A stretch of DNA of 14,642 nt. Source: Magnetococcales bacterium (GTDB lineage: Bacteria > Pseudomonadota > Magnetococcia > Magnetococcales > DC0425bin3). How positions within the stretch are numbered: position 1 is the stretch's first letter; each line of letters starts with the position of its first letter. Made by a program: the position numbers and the translations under genes. The notes beneath the pieces are model-generated. The model saw only the letters and a program-made list of their open reading frames with translations, was not told where the DNA came from and searched no databases. Location of the stretch: contig JADGCJ010000076.1 in the NCBI GenBank assembly GCA_015229045.1, positions 1 through 14,642 on the forward strand. Reading direction: 5' to 3'. Of the stretch, positions 6,820 to 12,861 are shown in pieces.

Positions 6820-7799
6820 ATGGTGGCGGCGGACGTCTTTCCCAGCAGTTGATCACGCGGGAGATTCTCTCCCGTTTTGGCGCCGGACCTCTGCGTACCC
6901 TGCCCGATGCGGCAACCCTGCATCTGGAGGGTCGCCACATCTGTTTTTCCACCGACAGTTTTGTCGTTCATCCCCTGGAGTTTCCCGGCGGCAATATTGG
7001 CGATCTGGCTGTGCATGGCACGGTGAATGATCTGGCTGTGGCCGGTTCCGTTCCGCGCTGGCTTTCGCTCGGTTTGATCCTGGAGGAGGGGTTGCCGCTG
7101 GTGACGTTGCGCAAGGTGTTGGATGCCGTCAGGCGGGCCGCCGACCATTGCGGCGTCGTGGTCGCCACCGGGGACACCAAGGTGGTCCGCCGTGGCCAGT
7201 GCGATGGCCTGTACATCAACACGGCAGGCATCGGCGAGACGATCCCTGGTTTTATCCTCGATGTGGGACGGATGGTGCCGGGGGATCGTATTCTGGTCAG
7301 CGGCACGTTGGGTGATCATGGCGCGGCGGTGCTGGCGGTGCGGGAGGGGTTCCAGATTCATCATGGTCCGGTCAGTGATTCCCGTCCTGTGCATCGTCTG
7401 GTGCAGGCGGTGGTATCTGTGGCCGGCGCGATTCGCTTCATGCGCGATCCGACCCGGGGAGGCCTGGCCGCCAGCCTCAACGAGATGGTCAACGGGCAAC
7501 CCGTAGGCATGCAGTTGCGCGAAAACGACCTTCCCTTCGCCAAGGGAACCAAGGCCCTGGCGGAAATGCTCGGCCTGGATCTGCTGCATGTCGCCTCCGA
7601 GGGGTGTCTGGTGCTGGTCTGTGCCCCGGAGGTGGCCGACAAGATTCTTGATCGCTGGCATGATCTGCCGGAGGGGGTCGACGCCCGGGAGATTGGCGAG
7701 GTGAGCGATCAGCGGGGCCGGGTGGTTCTGGAGACGGCCATCGGCGGGCGGCGCGTGGTCGATCTGCCCGGCGGCGAACTCCTGCCCAGGATTTGCTGA
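6795..7799 (+). CDS. hypE: Carbamoyl-dehydratase HypE
   Basis: HypE dehydrates the thiocarbamate formed by HypF on its C-terminal cysteine to thiocyanate, then passes cyanide to the HypC-HypD iron. This copy is 334 residues of the PurM/AIR-synthetase fold. Seen: LGHGGGGRLSQQLI (7-20), FSTDSFVVHPLEFPGGNIGDLAVHGTVND as the ATP-binding core (51-79, described in part), ATGDTKVV in the middle, MRDPTRGGLA, and the diagnostic C-terminus PRIC ending in Cys334. The start is ATG 6795 in the second copy of the junction duplication, preceded by GAGGA; an upstream GTG at 6729 is in frame but would read through the duplicated hypD tail. It overlaps hypA as TGATG. Confidence 0.97.
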   Translation: MSDCILLGHGGGGRLSQQLITREILSRFGAGPLRTLPDAATLHLEGRHICFSTDSFVVHPLEFPGGNIGDLAVHGTVNDLAVAGSVPRWLSLGLILEEGLPLVTLRKVLDAVRRAADHCGVVVATGDTKVVRRGQCDGLYINTAGIGETIPGFILDVGRMVPGDRILVSGTLGDHGAAVLAVREGFQIHHGPVSDSRPVHRLVQAVVSVAGAIRFMRDPTRGGLAASLNEMVNGQPVGMQLRENDLPFAKGTKALAEMLGLDLLHVASEGCLVLVCAPEVADKILDRWHDLPEGVDAREIGEVSDQRGRVVLETAIGGRRVVDLPGGELLPRIC

Positions 7800-8143
7800 T
7801 GCACGAACTCAGTCTGGCCATGGCCATGGTGGAGCAGCTCCAGGAGATTCTGGCGCGGGAGCAGGTCCACAAGCTGCTCTCCGTCACTGTGGCGGTGGGT
7901 GCCTTGAGCGGTGTCGATCGGGGTGCTTTCGCCTTCAGTTTTCCGTTGGTGGTCGAAGGGACGCCCCTGGCCGGGGTGAGGCTCCTGATCGAGGAGACTC
8001 CTCTGCGTTTGCGTTGTCAGGAGTGTGGCGAGGTGTCGCAACCGGAAGAGATCTGCCTGCTCCACTGTGCGGCCTGTGCATCGGGCCGCGTGGAGATTCT
8101 TTCCGGACAGGATTTTGTCATTCGTTCCCTGGAGGTGCAATAG
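7799..8143 (+). CDS. hypA: Hydrogenase nickel-insertion protein HypA
   Basis: HypA takes nickel, with HypB, to the hydrogenase large subunit. The 114-residue protein begins MHELSLAM; the amino terminus and His2 form the nickel site, so ATG 7799 rather than the in-frame TTG at 7793 must be the start. The zinc domain is C73-x2-C76 and C90-x2-C93 (RCQECGE and HCAACAS), at the same numbering as E. coli HypA. An extra Cys at 86 lies between the pairs. The start shares one base with the hypE stop and the TAG stop shares its G with the GTG start of hypB, so all three are translationally coupled. Confidence 0.96.
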   Translation: MHELSLAMAMVEQLQEILAREQVHKLLSVTVAVGALSGVDRGAFAFSFPLVVEGTPLAGVRLLIEETPLRLRCQECGEVSQPEEICLLHCAACASGRVEILSGQDFVIRSLEVQ

Positions 8144-9117
8144 TGTGTCGAGAGTGTGGTTGTGACGCCGGACTTGAACAGCTCATGCAGACCCGACAGG
8201 GGCATCCTCATCGCCTTCACGACGATGGGCACCATCACCACGACACCGACGGGCACCCTCATCACGATGGACACTCTCATCACGATGGCGACGGGCAGCC
8301 TCATCACCTTCACGACGATGGGCACTCTCATCACGATGGCGACGGGCCCCCTCATCACGATGGAGACCCTCATCACGATGGCGACTCTCATCACGATGGC
8401 GACGGGCCCCCGCATCACCCTCACGGTGGCGATGCGAGTCACACCCCTTCCCGGGGAGAACACCCGGCCAGGGAGCGTATTCTGCACCTTGAAACCAAGG
8501 TTCTCGCCAAAAATGCCGCACTCGCCGCAGCGAACCGCCACTGGCTGGCCAGGCGCAACGTCAAGGCCATCAATCTGATCTCCTCGCCGGGGGCGGGCAA
8601 GACCCTCCTGCTGGAACGCACCCTGGAGCGCTTATGCCGGCAAGTGCCGTGTGCGGTCATTGTCGGGGATCTCCAGACCGACAACGATGCCCGTCGCCTG
8701 CAAGGCAAAGGGGCGCCCGTCCACCAGATCGAAACGCTCCACGCCTGCCATCTGGATGCCAGCCAGGTGGGTGGTTTGCTTCCCCATGCCGTACCGGAGG
8801 GAACGCGCCTGTTGATCATTGAAAATGTCGGCAATCTGGTCTGTCCAGCTGCCTTTGACCTTGGGGAGAACCTGAAGATTGCCCTGCTCTCCGTGACCGA
8901 GGGGGAGGATAAACCACTCAAATATCCTGCTCTTTTTCACCAGGCGCCGGTGGTTGTGATCACCAAGGTGGATCTGCTGCCCCATCTTGTCTGGGACATG
9001 GAACGCTGCCGAAGCCACATCCGGCAGGTGCGTCCCGATGCAAAAATATTTGAATTGAGTGCCTGGCAAGGGATCGGCATGGAACCCTGGTTGCGATTTT
9101 TGACAGAATTGGTATAA
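8143..9117 (+). CDS. hypB: Nickel-binding GTPase HypB with giant His-rich insert
   Basis: HypB is the SIMIBI-class GTPase that supplies nickel to HypA. GTG 8143 is chosen as the start because it gives the family N-terminus MCRECGCD, the high-affinity CxxCGC nickel site (C2, C5, C7), and overlaps the hypA TAG. Residues 21-107 are an insert holding about 30 histidines in HHDGD, HSHHDG and DGPPHH units. The GTPase core follows: SSPGAGKT (147-154), GDLQTDNDAR, HACHLDA with C202-H203 of the second metal site, ENVGNLVCPAAFDLGE as switch II, SVTEGEDKPLKYP, and TKVD (274-277) for base recognition. At 324 residues it is close to HypB proteins with long His stretches. The insert should store or buffer nickel as in other His-rich HypB proteins. 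Confidence 0.97.
   Translation: MCRECGCDAGLEQLMQTRQGHPHRLHDDGHHHHDTDGHPHHDGHSHHDGDGQPHHLHDDGHSHHDGDGPPHHDGDPHHDGDSHHDGDGPPHHPHGGDASHTPSRGEHPARERILHLETKVLAKNAALAAANRHWLARRNVKAINLISSPGAGKTLLLERTLERLCRQVPCAVIVGDLQTDNDARRLQGKGAPVHQIETLHACHLDASQVGGLLPHAVPEGTRLLIIENVGNLVCPAAFDLGENLKIALLSVTEGEDKPLKYPALFHQAPVVVITKVDLLPHLVWDMERCRSHIRQVRPDAKIFELSAWQGIGMEPWLRFLTELV
8203..8424 (+). repeat. In-frame minisatellite encoding HypB His-rich insert
   Basis: A tract of short in-frame repeats built around CATCACGATGG(A/C). CTTCACGACGATGGGCAC occurs at 8215 and again at 8314, and TCTCATCACGATGGCGAC followed by GGG occurs at 8275, 8332 and 8392. Copies are separated by multiples of three, so gain or loss of units would lengthen or shorten the His-rich segment without a frameshift. 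The low codon complexity leaves other frames open too, which produces spurious ORFs on both strands. Confidence 0.85.
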
Positions 9118-9190
9118 CAAAAGAGGGATTTGCAAACAGTTCCTGACACAGACGCATCTGTTGTGGAGCAACCCAAGACGGGAGACGAAC

Positions 9191-9589
9191 ATGGCAAGAA
9201 TCCTGATCATCGACGACGACCAGGACATCGTCGACAACCTGACCATGATCCTGGAGGGTCATGGCTATACCGTGTCCGTCAAAATGGATATGGAGAATCT
9301 GCTCGACGAGGTGAAAAAAATCCATCCGGACCTGATTCTTCTCGACATCATGATGCCGGAAGATGCCCAGGCCGGCTTCAAGGCGGCCAGGGCCTTGCAC
9401 AAAGACAAGGATACCGACAGGATTCCCGTTTTGATCCTTTCGGCGGTCAACCAGAGGAGCAACCTCTCCTTTGGTTTCTCGGACAGCGATGTCAACACGG
9501 ACTTTCTCCCCGCCGAAGCCTTCATCGAAAAACCCGTGGAGCCGAAAACCTTGCTCGGCAAACTGGACCAGCTCCTTGCCCCCGGTTGA
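9191..9589 (+). CDS. Stand-alone response regulator receiver protein
   Basis: A 132-residue single CheY-like receiver domain with no output domain. The acidic pocket is D8-D9-D10, the phosphoacceptor is D52 in LLDIMMP, S84 in LILSA takes the switch Thr/Ser place, and K114 is the conserved lysine in FIEKPVEP. The MARILIIDDD start at 9191 has GGGAGA five bases upstream. A GTG at 9161 is in frame but poorly placed. It lies 73 bp after hypB on the same strand, so it may be co-transcribed with the hyp genes, but no histidine kinase is present here. Its role (hydrogenase-linked signalling, motility or other) cannot be read from the sequence. Confidence 0.88.
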   Translation: MARILIIDDDQDIVDNLTMILEGHGYTVSVKMDMENLLDEVKKIHPDLILLDIMMPEDAQAGFKAARALHKDKDTDRIPVLILSAVNQRSNLSFGFSDSDVNTDFLPAEAFIEKPVEPKTLLGKLDQLLAPG

Positions 9590-9628
9590 GGTGTGGCCTG
9601 CGTTTCTGTCGTGGGAGAGGTGTGTGCC

Positions 9629-10186
9629 ATGAAGAGGCGGGTGGTCATTGCCTCCCTGCTTTTGTGCAGCGGGGTGGTGTTGGTTGCAGGGGTCTCCCGG
9701 GCTGGCGCCCTGCAACAGGGGGAGGTGTCGTCGGCGGAGATGGCGGAGGCGATGGTCGTCATCCACAACCAGCATCGGGGTCGGGTGGGGGTGGACAGCC
9801 TCTCCTGGTCGCCGCAGCTCGCCGATTATGCCCGGGAGTGGGCCAAGACCCTGGCTGCGCAGGGGTGCAGCATGCGCCATCGCACGGAACATCTTCATGG
9901 GGAGAATCTCTACTGGCACAGCGCCATCCGGTGGTCGGACGGGCGCCGGGAGATCGCCAGCGTCACCCCCCAGAAGGTGGTCGACTCCTGGGCTGACGAA
10001 CGACGTGATTATGATTATGATCAGGATCGCTGCACTCCGGGGCGCATGTGCGGCCACTATACCCAGGTGGTGTGGCACACGACCCGGGAGGTGGGGTGTG
10101 CCATGCAGCTCTGTCCGGACCAGGGGCAAATCTGGGTTTGCAACTATGACCCGCACGGCAACATTGTCGGGGAACGCCCCTACTGA
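9629..10186 (+). CDS. Secreted CAP/SCP-domain protein
   Basis: A 185-residue exported protein of the CAP superfamily (SCP/PR-1 type). ATG 9629 is preceded by GGAGAGG, and the first 25 residues form a signal peptide (KRR, a hydrophobic core, then a likely cut after SRA). A lipoprotein cut is unlikely because the LLLC sequence has Leu before Cys. The CAP domain runs from about 40 to 185: HNQHR (46-50), LSWSPQLADYAREWA, GENLYW (91-96), the signature GHYTQVVWHTTREVGCA (142-158) and VCNYDPHGNIVG (170-181). Several cysteines suggest disulfides in the periplasm or outside. It begins 39 bp after the receiver gene on the same strand. Its molecular function is unknown, as for most bacterial CAP proteins. 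Confidence 0.9.
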   Translation: MKRRVVIASLLLCSGVVLVAGVSRAGALQQGEVSSAEMAEAMVVIHNQHRGRVGVDSLSWSPQLADYAREWAKTLAAQGCSMRHRTEHLHGENLYWHSAIRWSDGRREIASVTPQKVVDSWADERRDYDYDQDRCTPGRMCGHYTQVVWHTTREVGCAMQLCPDQGQIWVCNYDPHGNIVGERPY

Positions 10187-10198
10187 GCGCCATCGTTA

Positions 10199-10236
10199 CC
10201 CCTTGATTCCTTGCGGATCGGGGGCCTTTTCTTTTT
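10199..10236 (+). terminator. Rho-independent-like terminator after CAP-protein gene
   Basis: CCCC at 10199, then GATTCC, a TTGC loop, GGATC and GGGGG at 10220 form an imperfect hairpin with a short bulge, followed by the T-rich tract TTTTCTTTTT at 10227-10236. It starts 13 bp after the CAP-protein stop, which suits the end of the rightward transcript. Confidence 0.55.
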
Positions 10237-10239
10237 CGC

Positions 10240-10360
10240 AACTATTCAGTACCCGGCAATGAATCGGGGTCCAGGGGGCTGGCTCCCTGGCAGGTCCAGG
10301 ACAGAGTCCTGGTGGGGTTCGGGGCGAAGCCCTGACAAAGGCTTTCATGTCCAGGCCTTT
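10240..10360 (+). repeat. Dispersed repeat, central copy, with four consecutive stem-loops
   Basis: The first 44 bases match the inverted copy at 10-53. The rest holds successive perfect or near-perfect hairpins: CCAGGG/CCCTGG (10271-10290), CCAGGAC/GTCCTGG with an AGA loop (10296-10312), CGGGGC/GCCCTG with a GAA loop and one G-T pair (10320-10334), and AAAGGC/GCCTTT (10337-10360). It sits between the convergent ends of the CAP-protein and cyclophilin genes, the usual place for REP-like elements. It could act as a bidirectional transcription or RNA-stability barrier. Confidence 0.75.
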
Positions 10361-10443
10361 CCTGAGGGGGTACCTGGGCAGTTACAAAAAAGCAATCCGA
10401 TCCAACGAACGCGGTTTGCGGACGGACCCCGGGAAGGCTGGTC

Positions 10444-11058
10444 TTACTTGGCCTGGCGTTGGGCTTTGACGATGGTGACGGGTTGCACGGGGACATTCTG
10501 GTGCCCACCCCGATTGCCGGTCGGAACACCGACAATCTTGTCGACAACATCCATGCCTGCCACGACACGTCCGAACACGGCATAACCAAAGTCCCGGCCA
10601 CCATGATCCAAAAAGGCGTTGTCCGCTACATTGATGAAAAACTGGGAGGTGGCACTATCCACCACCTGGGTGCGGGCCATGGCCAGGGTGCCCCGGACAT
10701 TCTTCAGGCCATTGTCGGCCTCGTTCTTGATGGGGCTGTGTCCCTTTTTTTCCTTCATGTCCGGCAGCATGCCTCCGCATTGGGCCATGAAGCTTGGGAT
10801 CACCCGATGAAAGATGGTGCCGTCGTAGAACCCTTCATCGACGTAGGTCAAAAAATTTTTCACGGTTATCGGCGCCTTGGCGGCGTCCAGTTCCACGGTG
10901 ATGTCGCCCATGGATGTTGTCAACACAACCATCACTTTGTCTCCCTTGCTACCACTTGTTGTCTCCGCCGCCTGAAGAGTGCCGGCTGAAAAGGTCAGCA
11001 ACGCCAGAAAAAGTGCCAACCAGGATCCGTGAAACCACACTGCAAGATGCCGTTTCAA
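10444..11058 (-). CDS. Exported cyclophilin-type peptidyl-prolyl cis-trans isomerase
   Basis: A cyclophilin of 204 residues that catalyses proline isomerisation, probably in the periplasm. The N-terminus [11 protein letters not shown] plus a hydrophobic core is a signal peptide with a likely cut after LQA (28-30). The domain shows [16 protein letters not shown] (48-63), the catalytic [11 protein letters not shown] (83-93, R85 and Q93), [10 protein letters not shown] (111-120), LAMAR, SQFFINV (138-144) and [14 protein letters not shown]. The usual QGGG is QCGG here. TTG at 11058 is preferred because AAGGAG sits seven bases before it; an in-frame GTG at 11073 overlaps the previous gene's stop but has no ribosome-binding site and would place AAGGAG inside the coding sequence. 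It is the third gene of the TPR-HEPN-cyclophilin unit. Confidence 0.9.
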   Translation of the reverse strand: MKRHLAVWFHGSWLALFLALLTFSAGTLQAAETTSGSKGDKVMVVLTTSMGDITVELDAAKAPITVKNFLTYVDEGFYDGTIFHRVIPSFMAQCGGMLPDMKEKKGHSPIKNEADNGLKNVRGTLAMARTQVVDSATSQFFINVADNAFLDHGGRDFGYAVFGRVVAGMDVVDKIVGVPTGNRGGHQNVPVQPVTIVKAQRQAK

Positions 11059-11069
11059 TACGCTCTCCT

Positions 11070-11777
11070 TCACTGTTCGGGGGTGGTCGCGATCACCTTG
11101 TCGGTGTTCGGTTCGCTTGAGGTGTCAGGCGACGGCGCGGCGTCGTGCCCTGGATTCATGGTCCCTTCCGGGCTGTTTTGACCGTCATTCTGGCGCAAAT
11201 CAGACTCCCCGGTCGCTTCCAGGATCGGTGGGGGAGCTTCCGGATTTTGTGTTGTCTGTTCCGGGTGTGGCGGAGTCTCCTCATCCACCAAGGTTTGGCT
11301 GGGGACGACAGGCTGGGGGTGACTCTCATCCGCTCGAGGGGGGGATGTGACCAGGGGAGTGGTGGTATCTCTCTCCCGGCGTTCCCACAGAATGTTCTCC
11401 GCCTCGCCGAGAATGTACTCGCAGGCGATGATCATCTGCTTGGCTTGACTGCGCACAAAGCTTTTGCCAAGGCGATACTCGGCAGTGTTGCGCTGATCGC
11501 GCAGGCTGCGCAGGGCCTGGCCCAGACGGCGCACAGGATAATCCGCCTGATCCTGACCGGGAACCCTTGCCGATTGCATGGCCCGGATCAAGCGCTTGTG
11601 GTGCCCTTCCTGTTCGCGCACCTGGGGAGCGAGCAGACCCAGGGTGGCAGAGAGCTGGTGGCAGGCATGGAAAGCCGCGAAATAGGCACGGCTGCCGGCG
11701 TCCCGCAGATCCACCTCCAGATGACTGCCGGCCAGGCGTTGGGCCAGTCGCAACAAATCCTTGCAGGTGATGCTCAA
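11070..11777 (-). CDS. HEPN-like domain protein with long disordered tail
   Basis: A 235-residue protein. TTG 11777 is chosen because GGAGG lies seven bases upstream and the start overlaps the preceding stop (TTGA); a longer frame to 11927 would overlap that gene by 150 bases. Residues 1-135 look like a HEPN-type helical domain: [17 protein letters not shown] (26-42) resembles the SRAYYAAFHA helix, and [13 protein letters not shown] (92-104) resembles the RxxADY helix. The Rx4-6H ribonuclease motif of toxic HEPN proteins is not seen, so catalysis is doubtful. Residues 136-235 are rich in Pro, Glu, Asp, Thr and Gln and probably unstructured. Function is unknown; coupling to the TPR-like gene suggests a two-protein complex. 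Confidence 0.72.
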   Translation of the reverse strand: MSITCKDLLRLAQRLAGSHLEVDLRDAGSRAYFAAFHACHQLSATLGLLAPQVREQEGHHKRLIRAMQSARVPGQDQADYPVRRLGQALRSLRDQRNTAEYRLGKSFVRSQAKQMIIACEYILGEAENILWERRERDTTTPLVTSPPRADESHPQPVVPSQTLVDEETPPHPEQTTQNPEAPPPILEATGESDLRQNDGQNSPEGTMNPGHDAAPSPDTSSEPNTDKVIATTPEQ

Positions 11778-12547
11778 AAAGGTTCCTCCCGGGAGAGGTA
11801 GCCAACGACGACGTGCCGAAAGGCCCGCTCCGGCAGAGCCGACCGTGCCAGACGCTCGGAGAGCAGCCAATCCAGGTCGGCCACCTCGCGGGAGGGTTGC
11901 CGCAGCACAAAGCGGAGGGTGATCCAATGGTCAGTCTCCTCCTGACGCAGACTGAACTGGGCCACAGCCCCCAGAATGCGCCGTTCACGCAGGATGGACG
12001 CCGCCTGCAATTGCAGCGACTCCACCTCCTGGTCGGAGACACGCATTTCCCGCAGGAAGCGGGCGCACTCCATCACCTCTTCCGTACCTGGCACCGGGGA
12101 GAGAAGGCCAAGTTTGTCCCGGTTTTCCAGCCAATGAGCGGCCTCCTGGAAACGACCGGCGTAGATGCAGGCGAAGGTGGCTTCGACCAGAAGATCGGCA
12201 TGCCGGGGTTGATCCTTGCAGGCCTCGCGGGCCTCCAGGACCGCCTCGGAGAAACAGCCAAACCCCTGGAGAGCCACCATGTGATTGGTACGAATATAGG
12301 CCTCGTGGGGTTCGGCCTCCTGGGCGGCTTCGAAATGGTAGCGCATCTCCTCTTCGTCGCCACGAATGGTGGCGATGATACCCAGAACGCTGTGGGCACG
12401 CCCCGGATAGCTGCCAAGAAAGCTCTCCGCTATACGCCGATCCCGTTGCAGCACCAACTCGCTGTAGCGCCCACCAATCGGCATTTCGCGCAGGCGGGCG
12501 ATGATGGCGACCAACTCCTTGACGTTGGTTGTCGGGCTGGTGTTCAT
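11774..12547 (-). CDS. TPR-like helical-repeat protein, function unknown
   Basis: A 257-residue soluble protein without signal peptide or membrane segment. Residues about 30-155 read as paired amphipathic helices of TPR type, for example AHSVLGIIATIRGDEEEMRYHFEAA, then AYIRTNHMVALQGFGCFSEA and LVEATFACIYAGRFQEAAHWL (stretches quoted in part). The C-terminal 90 residues form a separate alpha/beta-looking region containing HWITLRFVLRQPSREVADLDWLL (in part). ATG 12547 follows a modest GAGAG. The stop overlaps the HEPN-like start, so it is the first gene of a three-gene leftward unit. I do not recognise the family; scaffold or regulator for the HEPN-like partner is an inference from coupling alone. 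Confidence 0.75.
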   Translation of the reverse strand: MNTSPTTNVKELVAIIARLREMPIGGRYSELVLQRDRRIAESFLGSYPGRAHSVLGIIATIRGDEEEMRYHFEAAQEAEPHEAYIRTNHMVALQGFGCFSEAVLEAREACKDQPRHADLLVEATFACIYAGRFQEAAHWLENRDKLGLLSPVPGTEEVMECARFLREMRVSDQEVESLQLQAASILRERRILGAVAQFSLRQEETDHWITLRFVLRQPSREVADLDWLLSERLARSALPERAFRHVVVGYLSREEPF

Positions 12548-12571
12548 GGTCTCTCGTCAATCGCAATTCAA

Positions 12572-12625
12572 CTGCCTGAATCGCATCGGCAACCACAGGC
12601 TCGACCCTGACAGGGATTCAGGCAG
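12572..12625. promoter_or_regulatory. 11-bp perfect inverted repeat with nested hairpin
   Basis: CTGCCTGAATC at 12572-12582 is the exact reverse complement of GATTCAGGCAG at 12615-12625. Between them, CAGG (12596) and CCTG (12606) can form an inner hairpin. It lies 25 bp upstream of the TPR-like start and just before the -35 box of the rightward promoter, so it could be an operator for either direction, or a structured leader of the leftward mRNA. Confidence 0.5.
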
Positions 12626-12639
12626 AGATCTGTCACACG

Positions 12640-12669
12640 TTGCCAATACATAGGCCGACTGCATATAAC
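12640..12669 (+). promoter_or_regulatory. Sigma70-like promoter for the RelA/SpoT-like gene
   Basis: TTGCCA (12640-12645, five of six consensus bases) and TATAAC (12664-12669, five of six) are separated by 18 bases. Transcription would start near 12676, giving a leader of about 186 bases before ATG 12862. Confidence 0.55.
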
Positions 12670-12861
12670 CTGTTATGCTTTGTTGCACAGACTATCAGGA
12701 TCGAACCCTTTTGGAAATGGCAACCGTTCAGTACGTTTTGCCGGGCATGCACGAATTCCACTTCCCATTTTGACGAAATTGCAGGAATATCAGGCTCATC
12801 AAAAGGGTTTCGCCGCTTTTGCAAACAGGACTCCGCCGCAACTGAAACTGGAACGGGATCC

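Larger units (their letters stand above)
12548..12861. other. Divergent intergenic region (314 bp) with inverted repeat and promoter
   Basis: No gene is supported here. It separates the leftward TPR-like operon from the rightward RelA/SpoT-like gene. It holds the 11-bp inverted repeat at 12572-12625 and a sigma70-like promoter at 12640-12669, then about 190 bases of leader. In the RelA/SpoT frame the only upstream start-type codon is TTG 12640, which lies inside the promoter, so the leader is probably untranslated. The leader is less GC-rich than the flanking genes. Confidence 0.7.

Noticed and set aside
8215..8418. CRISPR-like short repeats
   Set aside because: The repeats are in frame, encode the His-rich segment of HypB, have no unique equal-length spacers, and are explained by a coding minisatellite.
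8017..8541. Minus-strand open frame reading repeated MRV-IVMR units
   Set aside because: It is the complement of the HypB His-codon repeats; the periodic peptide is a by-product of the DNA repeat.
8960..10156. 398-codon minus-strand open frame opposite hypB end, receiver and CAP genes
   Set aside because: It spans three well-supported plus-strand genes and contains His/Gly/Pro-rich shadow sequence only.
11777..11927. 50-residue N-terminal extension of the HEPN-like protein
   Set aside because: It would overlap the TPR-like gene by 150 bases, is low-complexity Arg/Gly/Ala sequence, and a strong GGAGG site supports TTG 11777.
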